Under the pieces are notes generated by a model, which was not told the origin of the DNA, made no database searches, and saw only the letters and a list, made by a program, of their open reading frames with translations. The position numbers were made by a program, and so were the translations under genes. Source: Platycnemis pennipes (Eukaryota; Arthropoda; Insecta; Odonata; Platycnemididae). Taken from it: 64,000 bases of DNA. The stretch covers positions 52,680,609 to 52,744,608 of the forward strand of contig OW121854.1 of assembly GCA_933228895.1 (NCBI GenBank), read 5' to 3'. Each line of letters opens with the position of its first letter. Within the stretch, counting starts at the first letter, position 1. This document shows positions 24,629 through 36,724 of this stretch, one piece after another.

Positions 24629-26129
24629 AGCACGAAAATATTGAGACAAATTATTAATGTTTTATAGTATGGCGTGCTGTTATAGAAGGTATAGTTGATG
24701 ATGTAGCGTGGCGTACTTTATGATGTATCTTTCAATAAGTTTGCAATCGTTTACTTTTATCGGGCCTTTCTAAATAGCTCAGATCGAATGAAGCGATCTA
24801 AATTAAGAATGTTAGCTTCAGAGTTCGTTTATGTGGTGCAAAATAGAGGGTCATGACACGCTAGAGGAAGGTTCTTGGATGGAAGAAATGCTTTCGAGGT
24901 TTTGCACGCTTCTTCCCCCAACAATTCAACTCACGGTCTCGTGGTTTAATTCTCTTGTTACCTCGTTATGAGGCTGATAAGTGTTGTATGCCAACTCGGC
25001 GCGCATGCCTGCGGTGAACGAGGTAAGAGGAAGGGCATCAGTCGACTACTTTTTTTGTAGAACTTTTTGAACGAGACATGCAGGTCCATTTTAACCTACC
25101 ATTAAGCATTCTTATTTGTATGCCTGTAGCTTTTCGCTGCGTTTCTGTGGCGTTGAAGCCGTAATGACAGAATAATTCTCCAAATGCAATGAGCGTCCCT
25201 AGCTACCATCTATCCGAGTCCTCTAGCCGTGTATTCCATTTGGTTGCATTATTATTGGTGTTCTATCATTTTCAGTAAGTTGAAATGGACGAGATAACTC
25301 TTTTAACATGATATTCTTTTCTAATTCCAAACTCTTCCTAAAAACAGAAATAGTTAAATACTATTGGTACGTAGGCTCGAGGATATTCTGTTGCTACGTT
25401 TTATGACAGGAAACAAGGCCTAGGTTTTGTAGACCTGACTATATTACTCTACCGATTGAGTTCAAATGCTCCATGAAATGCTCTCAAGCTTCCAAAGACC
25501 TCCTATGCAATATTTTGCATAGTGAATTAGCTGTTGTGAAATTAAGCAACTATTTTATTTTTCATTAATTCTTTATGAAGACATTAAACCTAGGTTTTGT
25601 TTGCTGTTCTTTCTTTCCTACATTTGAGAAACGCATGGCGAGGATTACCGTTGAAGAACGTATCCCTAGCTATTTAATCTTTTAAGTGTTTCTAAAATAA
25701 ATTATGCATGCCATTTTCTTGTACCACATTGACGCCCATATTAATTGGCATTTTAGTTTAAATGTAACGATGATTCTGTGATCTCGACCGTGATGTGCGG
25801 CAGTTCACTTTCAAACAAGTCTAATATTGGTAGATGCCCGATATATTTTCGCCTAAAACTTAGGATACTGGCTTACACTTTTTGTATGATGCAATATTTT
25901 TATGGAGAATAGTATGAACTTAAGCGCGAATACGAAATATATTTATATGATTGCAATGCTTAACATTGGAATTCCATGGAACCATGAAACATTCAGTGTA
26001 AAATTATTATGAATTTCTTTCGTTTTAGAATAGGTATCAGGCGTGTAAAAATGTATGGTGGTCCATCTCGATATATTCGCCATTAAGTCAAGAGACAATT
26101 CACCGTTTTGAGAGAACCGGGCTTTCATA
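24629..26129. other. Stretch without recognised genes
   Basis: AT-rich sequence with no recognised repeat and no frame longer than about 60 codons. Confidence 0.5.
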
Positions 26130-26490
26130 GATATTGATTCGCCCGCCTTGGAATATGAGTCTTGCGATCCTCATTTCTTCTTCCGTTGCTATCAGAAACA
26201 ACCCCAACCCCAACTCTTCCCAAAGTTTTTTTTTCCCCCGCTGGACGGTGGCCCTGCCTTGTGGAACTACAAACTGGGTCACTTCCACGCCTTCACGTAT
26301 CAATTTTCCGGAATGCCCGCCGAGCGGTCGCAATGGTTCCCATGTCGGCAGTACGAAACCAAATAGTCCTCGTCAATCTCTTTTTTCCCCTCCCGGCAAT
26401 CGGATCTTTCACCATCCAAATGGCTCAAGAATGCAAGATGCTGGCTGCTGACAAGCGACTCAATAGCGCTGTCGCAAGCGATTTTTGAGA
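26130..26490. other. GC-rich island
   Basis: Five overlapping open frames on both strands (for example 26134-26451 plus and 26100-26333 minus) in C-rich sequence. No frame is favoured and no domain is recognisable. Confidence 0.45.
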
Positions 26491-27964
26491 CCAAATCGAC
26501 CTTTCAATTTATCAGTTGTAGTCCGCACACGTGCGCCTTCTTGAAAATAATGCGCATTAGGGTGCTTTCAGAGGGTTATGGTTTCGAAACTGAAATTGAG
26601 GTCCATCCAATTGCTCCTCCTGGAAACAGGGAAGTAAGATAATCAAAATAATTCAATTAAATTATTTTCCAGTATAGATTGCCGCCGATTCATCATCTGA
26701 AAGTACTTTTCTTATTCGTTTTCTAAAATTTTTTTCTAACCTTTTCTAAAAAGTTTCTTCTTAGTTATTTTAAAACTACGCTTCCTTCATGGTTTACGTC
26801 ACCAGCTGAAGGTAATAATTCATAGCATGAGAGCGTCTTGTCGTAGCTTATGATTAATGCAACGCGAATATTAAAATTCCCACACATGGGTGGTAACGTA
26901 TTCGTAGTTGCAAGCGGCCATTATGAAACATTTTTGTCGATGTCAAATGTATGTAAATTGGAATTTCAGGAAACACTTCTAAATGACTGTTTCTCATACG
27001 ATTTTTGAAATGGAAACTTATATTTGTCAGTTTGTGTGTGACATTGTACATATTATACCGGAAAAGTGAACTACAAATATTATGTCTATGTAAACTGTAA
27101 GAGAAATAATAGACATTAATGGACCCCTTTATGAAAGGTTCATTCTCTCTAAATATTTCCCATCTTTGTTATTGGATTGGTGACTGGATTGCTGTTTATC
27201 AATGAATGGGGTTGTTAAAAAATACCTGATCATCTACAGTGCCAAAATAGTTATGGAAGAGGAATAAGTATAAGAGGCAATTCCTTTATTACTCTCATTG
27301 GTGAACTCTTTCTGCTCAGAAAACGCTGTTACTTGGATGCATTCTAATTTTTGCGTACGTAACTTACGTAGAGATTTTATACTGATAAGTGTTCTGTTTG
27401 GAAATAATACCACATGGTACTTGTGCATTTATAATCCTATAATCGCAGTTCTATCAATATTATAATGTTATGGTACTCTAGGTGAATACTTAATTATCTG
27501 AGTGAACAGGTATACATTATTTTATAGGTTTTCAAGCATCGTGTTCTGTGCTATTAATTATAAAATCTTTTCTCTTTTGGGTCTATTTTAGTACCTTTGT
27601 GAACTTATCAGCTTGAAATGAATGCATCGTGTACTCACTCTGTCATTGATGCAACAAAACATTTACTCTTCCACGTTCACGGTCCATTATGATGGCATAG
27701 TGAATAGAAATGCATTAGCATTTTTGAGCCTTAGAATATTTTTATTTTTAAGCAAGCAAATACCCATTCCATCGTGTTTAAGAGTTTTATCGTTGAAAAT
27801 GGATGTTAAAAATGGAGAACATAACTAACCTTTAAAATAATCTCCCGCCCTATATGGGAATGTATCGATATTTACTTAGTGGAAACGATTGATATCCATA
27901 GTAAATATAAAAGATCACTAATACAAAATATAATGTGTGGAAATTGTACCAGTGATATTTTATT
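26491..27964. other. Stretch without recognised genes
   Basis: AT-rich with short chance frames only. Nothing else is seen until the LINE fragment begins. Confidence 0.5.
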
Positions 27965-28496
27965 ATGAATCATCTCATTTGGGGTAAACACATTCGTGAA
28001 ATAATGGGTCAAGCGAATCGCAAACTGGGTTTCATTAAAAGAGTATTGGGTAAATGAGACGATCATGTACGAGAAATCAGCTACTTTTCCCTTGTTAGAC
28101 CTCATTTGGAATATGCTGCCAGTGTATGGGATCCCTACGAAATCGGTCTAAGTAATGAACTTGAACGTGTGCAGCGAAGATCGGCAAGATTTGTAAAGGG
28201 ACGATACGATAATTATATAAAGGGACGATACGAATAACGGTAAATATGTCCAATCGGAGAGTAGCAATGAATAGCATTAGTAGCTGCATGTTGGTATGAG
28301 TACTCAAAGCTAACCCTACTAACAGAATGTTTTTGCAATTTCTATCTTTTTTAAATAGTTTAGTTCTGACTACTATATTAATACTATTCCTTTTTTATGC
28401 ATGATATGTAGTGCATGTTTGGTGAGCAATCACCCCCTGCCACACACCCTTGTGGTGGCTTGCAGGGTATTATGTAGATGTATATTGATGTAGATC
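27965..28496 (+). mobile_element. CR1-like LINE, 5'-truncated and internally deleted
   Basis: The first part (27965-28215) translates to the C-terminal end of a non-LTR reverse transcriptase: HLIWGKHIREIMGQANRKLG, then LVRPHLEYAASVWDPYEI and LERVQRRSARFVKGRYDNY, with one in-frame stop between. Immediately after, the sequence jumps to GATACGAATAACGGTAAATA, which in the related copy at 45904-46424 lies just before the ORF stop, so an internal piece is missing. The remainder is the 3' untranslated end, finishing CACCACAAGG-like and CCCTGCAAGCCACC-type motifs (here on the complement) and ATGTAGATG repeats. It is a dead-on-arrival insertion. Confidence 0.85.
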
Positions 28497-28639
28497 TCCC
28501 GCCAGTTTGTAAGTCTATTCCAATGGCGATTGACTTCAGAGTATGCACAGTTTGCGGATGTAGTCAGCTGGACCAAATAATACCTCCTTTGTCGAAAGTG
28601 TTGACAAAATTATCTTATTCCATTGTTTTCCTTTCTCTT

Positions 28640-29395
28640 TCTGGATGTGACGAATTTCAAGAAGGCAAGGAGGATTTGGGATGCAAAATGATGGCCCTGC
28701 GATTTCCCACTCCCCATTTCATCCTTGGAAATCGCGCTTACTTTACGAATCCCTCTCTCAGACTAGTCGATTGAACAGTGTATTGAAACGAGTATTTTTC
28801 TTCTCTCCAAATCCACCCAATCTTGCCTGCTAGGCTGGGAAAAAGAGGTCACCTCTGGACCTGATTCATCCGTGAGGCGACCCAACCGAATCACTTCTTT
28901 CCCTCCTAGCTCCCCGCCGTCTCCGCTCGACCTTTGCCCGAAAACACCTTCGTGCGCTGGCGTCCACATTTCTTTTCATCCAAGGAAATCCTCCCAGAAA
29001 ACTCGGCACCACGCAGCGTTCTTCTCCTCAGCGTGAAATCCCTTGGTTTTGGTCTTTGACCTCTCGTGCGGCGAAATGTCGAAAATGCGAGCGTTTAGAT
29101 TCTCTTCCTCGCCGCCTAACTCTATCCCTCCTTGGTCTCTTTTTGCGCATCTCGTCCATTCTTCTATGGCAATCGTCATCACATCACCCTTCCAGCTTTG
29201 CGACTGAATTCTCAGGTCCTTTCCGAAGGACGTGGATTTCTCTCCCTCCCTCCCAGGGTGGCTTGACGAGACGACCTCCCCAGTCCCCGCTCCCTCTCCC
29301 CATGTGGCCGCGACACGTTCGATTACCCCAAGCTCACCCCTCATCGATTCCTGCGCCTCCACCCCACAAAATCACTCTCCGATGGTGCGTGCTTT
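28640..29395. other. GC-rich island
   Basis: C/T-rich and CpG-bearing with mirrored frames (28976-29362 minus, 29056-29460 plus). Neither product resembles a known domain. The island ends where the tandem array begins. Confidence 0.45.
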
Positions 29396-30120
29396 CATTT
29401 CATCGCATTGTGGTTCGTGCCATCGACCAATCTCGCCGTATCTCCCATCATCATACATAAATCTACATATGTATTCTTATATGGCGGCATATAGTTGCAA
29501 GTGACCACACTCATGTATGTTCTTCGGAGGATTTGTATGTATTGGAGGATGTATTTATAATATTTACATTGTTAATTTCCTATTCTTAAAAAATTGTGAG
29601 AACATTATTCTTAACCTTTTGTTGGAATATTTTTTGTTTTCATTTAATCGCATTTTGGTTCGTGCCTTCGACCAATCTCGCTATATCTCCCATCAATATA
29701 CATAAAACTACATATGTTTTCTTACGTGGCGGCATATACTTGCAGGTGACTACGCGCATGTGTGTTCATTGGAGGATTTGTATGCATTGGAGAATGTATT
29801 TATAATATTTACATTGTTAACTTCATATTCTTAAAAAATTGTAAGAACATTATTCGTATTCTCTTGTTGGAATATTTTTTTTTCATTTCATCGCATTGTG
29901 ATTCTTGCCTTCGACCAACCTCGCCATCTCTCCCATCATTATACATAAATCTACATGTGTATTCTTATGTGGAGGCATATACTTGCAAGTGACCACACAC
30001 ACGTGTGTTCATAGGAGGATTTATACACACTGGAGGATGTATTTATAATATTTACATTGTTAATTTCTAATACTTAAACAAATTGTAAAAACATTATTCT
30101 TATCCTTTTTTGGCATATTC
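29396..30120. repeat. Three tandem copies of a ~244-bp unit
   Basis: Units start at 29396, 29641 and 29884 with CATTTCATCGCATTGTG or a close variant. Each carries the motifs CGACCAATCTCGC, ATACATAAATCTACAT and TATTTATAATATTTACATTG in the same order. Divergence between copies is modest. Frames such as 29517-29705 and 29762-29992 are repeat-phased and not genes. Possibly the edge of a satellite family; only three copies are present here. Confidence 0.93.
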
Positions 30121-33100
30121 TACATTGATTTCGTATCTTAAAATTTATACTCATGTCCAAAAAGCTATTGAAATATGTTTTTTTTACCGATTTTTCGAAC
30201 GCATGTATTAATGCTGGAATGCTGGTAGCTTCCACACTGCTGTAAACCATTGAAAGTGCCTAAAGCCCCACTATTTTTGCTAAATATTTTTGCTGTAGGT
30301 ACTTATTGTTTTTGAAGTGGAGCAATAAATTCATCCTTATCTTTAACTTTTGTGCCAAAACCAATTCTAACTTCTCTCCACTGCTTTTCCTCCCTCCCAC
30401 CCATATTGTGATTTCTCTTTCCTCCCATATCCTAGCTCAATGACCTTTTCTCTCTCCATCCCCCTCTTTGCACTCAATCAACATGCCCCGCTCCATATCC
30501 CTTCTCTATTTCCTTCCTTGATTCGAAAGTTCCGATACTCGCCTCTACCTATCGCATTCCAGCAATTCTGCGGAATTAGTCCATACAACTTCGTATCCAC
30601 CACGGATTGATATATTAATAGATTTCCCATCACCACCATCACATCCTACCTCGGGGGTATAATGTTGAGCTCACCAATCTCAGAATAGGGTATACGAGAC
30701 AACTTTCCTGCCCTTCTTTCGTTTCATTCATTTCTAACCCTCGCATGTGCGTGCCTGCCTTATAGTAGAACGAAAATATTCCCAAGGAATTTGTTTTTAG
30801 ATGTGCGTGGAAATTTTGAACTGCGTAGAAACATTTAAAGGCGCATATTCCTGTGAGTAAATTATGGTAAATGTTTGGTGGTGCTGATGACGAAATGTTT
30901 TTAAACATATTTCCACGCAAATTTCCTGAGTGAAGTGTGATCTTGTTTTCCCTTCATGTATTTGTAACCGAAGATATGAGGCTCCGTTGAGATACAGTTT
31001 TCTTCATCCGCTGTGTACCTTTTATGTGCCAAGAGTTAAAGTGAAAGGCATTATTTAAATATTTTTAATGAATTGTCCAATTGTTTCATAAATTATTTGG
31101 CCTCCGGTAGATTCTCCTCCATTCTGGGTAGACATTTTAGGTATGAAAGGGAAGAGTTATTCAGTGAGCTACCTCAAACTTGGATTAATTATAGCCCTTA
31201 ATAAATAACCTAATAATTTAATAATAATACATCAAAACAACTTATGTAGGCGTCAGGTTTTCATATATTCCTCCACATATTGTGGTGTACAAGTACTGGG
31301 TTGAAGGTAAAATAATGTTTTGCTCTAATTGTCGTTTGTTATAATCCCGTAACAAAACTCTGAGATAGGTATTTGGGGTTTACTGGACTCATACCCTCCG
31401 CATTGATTGTTTTCTCCATGTATTAATATTTTACGCCTTCAGTGAAATGTACAATGAGTAAACGTATCTGCAATTGATTACTGAGGTACTTAATTACGCC
31501 ACTAAATCTATTTGTCACGATAAATTTCTTATCACTGCGGTTCACTCCTTTTCCTGCAGTTCGTATAGCCAGAAACCCAACGGAATTTTATTTCTCACGC
31601 ATCATCACTTAAAACTATTTTGATATTCGTGACTTATTTAACGAAAAAATGCCATTAAAATGGATTGATTCACGCTAGCTTTAGTTTGATAAAAAGATTT
31701 TAAGAATGTAGAATAGACTGCCCAGAAATAAATGTGGATTAGATAGGAGGAGGTAAATGGAGGAGATGCTAGTGATTTAGATCTGATTTTAGATTATTGA
31801 AACCTCGAGCGTGCCTTTGTTCACCAGAGGAACTTCTGAGGCATATCTGATGTCCTGAGTGGGAAGAGTGTTCAACCGTAATGGATCCCATAGGTTTTTC
31901 TACTGCCGACAGAGCGGGGGAACAATAGACTAGACGTTTCGGAACAAAGGCCCTTATGGTCCCTGCTAGCACAATGCCGCCCTAATTGGTTAAACTCTAA
32001 TTCTTTCGATTAAAACACTCGGGCTTCATTGTACAGGGGGCAGGGCTTTTATTTCGTCACGCGTACTCCTTTTACTTTCTCAACTCATCTTTCTCAATTT
32101 CCTTTTTTAGCTCCCGTGTCTTCAAAGGCTTCATCCAGGCTCACGTCACTTCACATCCCCAAAGGACCACCGTCATATTTCATAAGCCAAGTTTCATGAC
32201 GCCTACTGCTCCATGACGTGAATTAATCAGTGAAGGTGTTTAAAAATTTAGCATCCCTTCGATAGGCTCGCACGACCTCCGGAACTCAGCCACGTGTAAC
32301 CACTACATCATTGGGCATTTCGACAGCCTTTGCTCACGTGTACTTTCCCCTTATCCGAAATGAATATGAGAATAAATATCATTATTAGAGAAAGCGGAGA
32401 GCCGTAGTTTCCTACTGCAAGTTTTGCAACCTAATAATTATTTGTATAACAATCACTTGATAATGACTCTGAAATTCTGCCGTGCAGTTGATTAATTTTT
32501 CTATTATTGTGATTTTAGTGGTGGTGATATTAAATTAAGTAATTTTATCATATTTCTCTGTTTCGTCTGTTTCTTAATAGCAGTGAAATTTTCTTTGTAA
32601 ACTTTGTAAACCTTTTATAAACATTCACACGATGGCTTAAATCAAAATATTTTTACTTAATTTAACCTTGAATGCAAGCTTTACTTTTTTAAGCAAGGTT
32701 ATAATTGCATCGGTAATGGGAATTATATTCTATTTTGTTGCATTTACAGTATTCGTCAATTCTCGATGTATATCCTGCAAACTATAATCTGAAATGGAGT
32801 TTTTGTTCTGTCATCGTATACGTTAACCTATGAATATGAAATATATTCTTAATCATGACTGAAGTATGATGCTTTTACGCTTATCTCCTTGGTAACACAT
32901 ACTAGCATTTTCTGTGCATTTATTTATCTTATATCCAGATATTTTTCTTAGTTCCGGGCTGTACTTATTTGTAATGTGTATCATTTAATGCGAGTTTTAA
33001 AAGATCACTTTGTAGGCAGTTTTGCCTCTTTCTTTTATTGTATAAGTGAGAGGAGACATCTGATAGTGAGCATTTCTTCTTATTAATCACATGATGTTAT

Positions 33101-33142
33101 TCTTGAGTTCCAAAGTTGCTCTTATCCCCCTGCACATGTATT
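30121..33142. other. Stretch without recognised genes
   Basis: AT-rich. Around 31790-31980, on the minus strand, there is a 67-codon frame with a CCGAAACGTC motif beside a hairpin. It looks like part of a dispersed repeat, but I cannot place it in a family. Confidence 0.4.
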
Positions 33143-33454
33143 TCAATAGGACACAAATTCAAATATTTCTTGGAAACTAACTAGCCTTTTTTCGTAGAAG
33201 AAGATGTTAGCTAACAAGAGAACCGTGTGGCGAGCGTCGTCAAATTTATTTACTTGGCTGTTGATAATGTCGACTGAGTTTAATGGGCAATATTGCCTAT
33301 TAATGCAGCATAGTACTGTATCGTTCATTTTATCGTCATCACTATCACTCTCGTAATCAATGGTTTGATGAAATAATTTCTTTATTCTTTTATCGTGAAC
33401 GTCTTCACACTGGTTGAATTTATTTTCTTTTATGTCATTCACTAGTAACGCCAT
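33143..33454 (-). CDS. Candidate small protein, 103 aa, unidentified
   Basis: The minus frame starts at ATG (33454-33452, context TATCCATGG) and ends at TGA. Its product is compositionally diverse: MALLVNDIKENKF, then an acidic patch DYESDSDDDKMND, four cysteines in the centre, and a hydrophobic end near LLLANIFFYEKRLVSF. Upstream in frame there are stops within 30 bases, so the ATG would be the real start if it is a single-exon gene. The acidic N-terminal half resembles the start of some transposon-encoded proteins, but nothing is diagnostic. It may be a chance frame. Confidence 0.25.
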   Translation of the reverse strand: MALLVNDIKENKFNQCEDVHDKRIKKLFHQTIDYESDSDDDKMNDTVLCCINRQYCPLNSVDIINSQVNKFDDARHTVLLLANIFFYEKRLVSFQEIFEFVSY

Positions 33455-33534
33455 GGATAACAAAAGAGGTCTTCTTCACCATTAATTTCATTTCCTTTTT
33501 CCTGGACGGCTTCCCTCATAGTATATACACAAGT

Positions 33535-33795
33535 GTATCAGTGGATATCATATGTAGTTGCATGTTGGCATAAGGACTTTTATGTTAACACAACTAAAAA
33601 CATGTTTTTGCGTGCTTGCTGTGGTATTTTAATGTTTTTAGTTGTTAAGTTTACACTAGAGTGTAAATATTAATCCATTTTATGCATGATATGTAATGTA
33701 TGTTCGGTGTGAATTCAACCCCTTCCATTCCTCTAGCTTAACTATGCTGTATTTATGATGGCTCGCAGTGTTTATCTAGATTTGACGTATATCAG
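33535..33795 (+). mobile_element. CR1-like LINE 3' end, divergent copy
   Basis: Matches the 3' region of the copy at 28225-28496. It has TAGTTGCATGTTGGCATAAG, then a GTGCTTGCTGTGG segment, then TTTTATGCATGATATGTAATG and GTATGTTCGGTGTG. It ends in GATGGCTCGCAGTG with a weak terminal repeat. No coding part remains. Confidence 0.75.
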
Positions 33796-34149
33796 ATTAT
33801 GACGTCTCTAGATGTGGGCGATTACGTCTTCACGTCATTATTTTAATTTTTCCCCTAGACCTCTTATCTGCCACTCTTCATGTAATTCCCTCGTCTCTTA
33901 CTCGGTGTATTAATTTTACCTTTAGCATTATTGAATAATGCCCTTTTTGTTCATTATATAGCCTCACATTTACTAATACTTCCGTTTTAATTTCATTTCC
34001 CATGTCAATGTCTTCTTATATATCTTTAGATCTTTTTAGAAATCTTTAGATCTCTATTTCCTGAGCTTCCAAGTCTCAGCGCAATTCCACGTAATGATCG
34101 TACGTAGATGTCGATACGTGGTAATATTGCAGTGCTCTGCACGAAATTC
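33796..34149. other. Short stretch, nothing seen
   Basis: AT-rich sequence with a small local duplication of ATCTTTAGATCT-like text near 34022-34052. No gene is recognised. Confidence 0.5.
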
Positions 34150-34660
34150 TGTCTTCCTTAAGGGTCTCTAAGCCTTCCCGTCATGCAAGTGTCTTCTCAC
34201 CACTTCCATCTATTCTCAATCCCATGCCTTTCCGCGTGCTATGACGTCAGAGGTGAGCTTCGTTCGTCACTCTTCCTCCCACACCAGTCTTCCCATCCTC
34301 ATTCCACATCCGCTTGCCTGTTTCATGGAGCGGAGGAGACGTTTCTCTCTTTCCCGGGGAACGGATTTCACTTTTGGAGTTTTTTGCTCGTAAGGCAGCA
34401 TGCTAGGGCGAGCGAGCTCGCGCAAATTTTTTTTGCTGCAGGGAAGGGGAAACATTTTTTGACGCGGGGAGAAGTAAGAACGTCTTAGGAGATGCAGGGG
34501 AGGTAAAGGAGGGCGGGCGGGCGACGTCGGAGATGGCATAAATTTCTTGGGGTGGATTTTGCGCCTCCGGGTCCAGAGGCGTCGGGCGAGAGACCGGCGG
34601 AAGAGGCGGAACGGATTCTCATTCCTCAAACATGCCCGCATAATGCAGAAAGTTCCTTAA
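34150..34660. other. GC-rich island
   Basis: It contains C/T-rich then G-rich halves with overlapping open frames on opposite strands (34183-34488 plus, 34267-34641 minus). The products are low in complexity and no domain is recognised. Confidence 0.45.
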
Positions 34661-35422
34661 AGGCGTCGCTCTCGTAACATTTCCGAAATGGTGTCTCCGA
34701 TCTTTCTCTGGGTCAACACTTCAGAGCGGTTAATTATGCTCCGAATGGATGGTGCATTTTTTCAACTCCTCCATTGGTGCTGGTGGTTTATTGATGCCGA
34801 CCTGGATTTTTTAAGATCTCCAGCAACGCCATGTGGAGTTGAGATATTCCACTTCTTCTTAAATGTATGCATCTACGTTAAAGCGTAGAATGAGTGAGCT
34901 TAGGTTATCAATTGAGGTTAGAAGGACTTTTGCAACTAAAAATTTCTCTTGATCAACGCTAATGTAGTGGTAAGCGCTTAAAATTCCATTCTTCTTTCCA
35001 TTGAATAGAGGTAAAAATTGTGGGAAATATATGTTGTTGTTCTACTGAGCTATTATTTAATAACACATTTTGAAAGGAAAGGAATAAATGTCTTTGGTAA
35101 TAATTAATCCTGGGAGAATGAAATTACTAATCAACATATAATCTGCAATTTCCGGTCAGAGTGGTGTTAGAGTATACCTATCAAAACTTCACTCTCATTT
35201 TTACTATAGCTATACACCTTCGTAAAAATATTTTGGGTGCACTTGACAGAGATCATAATAAATGTATTTCGTTTGAAAACCAATGACAATGGCTTGCATA
35301 TGCCTTTGATTGTGTATAATGCTCATTTCAGATAATTTTCGAGAAACTCTATTTATGGAAAAGAATGCTATTTTTCGTAATTTCTGCCAATGACTAATTA
35401 CAGGTAAAGATTTTTACATAGT
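34661..35422. other. Stretch without recognised genes
   Basis: AT-rich and featureless up to the target duplication of the SINE. Confidence 0.5.
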
Positions 35423-35683
35423 ATTGTAATTTTGGTAGCCTAGTGTGTAGAGCACTTGGCTACTGATCGAAGGCTTCCGGGTTCAAATCAGGGTGAAGCC
35501 TTTGGACGCCCCCGCACGAAAAATCCTCGGAGTGCGAGGTGGGGCAGGGAAAGGAACTGGCCCCCCTACCCTGGATGTGTGAAATTCACACGCCTGTGGC
35601 TTAGTCTGGGGTGAGCTCTACCCTCAACTATCAAAACCGACCTTCGGGTTGAGTCACTGAGTGAGTGAGTGATTGTAATTTTG
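35423..35683 (+). mobile_element. tRNA-derived SINE with 12-bp target duplication
   Basis: The 237-bp body (35435-35671) is flanked by a perfect direct repeat, ATTGTAATTTTG (35423-35434 and 35672-35683). The head has RNA polymerase III promoter elements: an A box, TAGCCTAGTGT (35436-35446), and a B box, GGTTCAAATCA (35480-35490), at normal tRNA-like spacing. A tRNA-unrelated body follows, ending in a short (GAGT)n tail. Intact target duplications show that this is a complete and fairly young insertion. Its LINE partner cannot be named from the sequence, since the tail does not obviously match the LINE ends in this window. Confidence 0.93.
35436..35490 (+). promoter_or_regulatory. Pol III internal promoter (A and B boxes) of SINE
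   Basis: The A box TAGCCTAGTGT at 35436-35446 and the B box GGTTCAAATCA at 35480-35490 start 44 bases apart. Both fit the tRNA type-2 promoter consensus closely, so the head of the SINE may still be transcribable. Confidence 0.8.
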
Positions 35684-36154
35684 TTCGAATACGCATTTAG
35701 TGCTATTATCACAGGGATGGACGTCAATGCAATATTGCTTTGTTTTTCTTTTTATACATAAATTCGACCATGAATTTTCGACAATAAATGTTTGTTTTTG
35801 TTGCACACGACGCGCAAGAGTGTTGGTGTGTTTGCAAACATTAGTGAATACTATTCGGTTATGTTTAATCCTGATAAAAAATTGGTAATCTTCATTTTTT
35901 ATGGACTATTTGAGATGTCTTCTTGCAAAGAGTCTTCCTTTAATGGCATTATTTTTGCATCCCTCGGGTGAACATTCAAAATTAGTTTCTCATTGACGTA
36001 ACAAACAATTTTTACCGTTTGGAAGATGGAGGACTTAATTTTGACCCAAGTATTACTGAGTAGATAGGGGAAGTCCGTGTAATTTGGACCAGCTAACTTT
36101 GATTTCATATAAATTATTCAATTATTGCACCACGAAAACAATTTTTCATGAAAG
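35684..36154. other. Stretch without recognised genes
   Basis: AT-rich. It contains CCGTGTAATTTGGACC at 36075-36090, a 16-mer that recurs at 38166-38181 on the far side of the hAT element. Confidence 0.5.
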
Positions 36155-36162
36155 ACTATACT

Positions 36163-36262
36163 TAGAGGTGGGACGAATCCTAAATTTTCTCGAATCCGAA
36201 CCCGAATCCGAATCCTAAGAGGTTCTCGAATCTCTCGAATACCTCGAATCTCTCGAATCCTA
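36163..36262. repeat. hAT left end with clustered CGAATC motifs
   Basis: The terminal repeat TAGAGGTGGGAC is followed by about nine CGAATC or CGAACC units within 90 bp (for example TCTCGAATCTCTCGAAT). The complementary motif GATTCG clusters at the other end. Such arrays are probable transposase binding sites, by analogy with subterminal repeats of other hAT elements. Confidence 0.85.
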
Positions 36263-36724
36263 CATATAAAGTTGATAATAACAGAAAAGAAAAGACTTTA
36301 GCAGCTGCATTTAATGAAAAACAAGTTAAAGAATAGTTTTCAAAAATACAACTCTTTATTGCAATAATACAAATAAGATTTGAAGAGCTAACATAGATAA
36401 GTAATAAACATGATACACAAAATTTTGTGCATGTGAAAGTTCTAGGAGGCATAGCGATAATATGTTTCCAAAACGTTATTGAACTGATATTGAATTGCAT
36501 CTTTGAAAACGATATCTTTTTTCCAATATTGTCGCGTCTTCAAGACTTATTCACAGCGATAGACAAGCTGCTTGCAGGAGACAATTCCTCGTGTGTTAAA
36601 CATTGTATTGCATTGTATGCAGGGGGACACAGGGAAATATATTTACTAGATTACATATGGTTGGGCTAAGATTAGGAACAGTGTGAAAAAATTGTAGTTG
36701 TAAATCGTTAGAGAATATCAGGAA

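Noticed and set aside
31790..31980. Hammerhead-like CCGAAACGTC context
   Set aside because: GAAAC-GTC is present, but no CUGAUGA and the adjacent hairpin does not occupy the stem II position.
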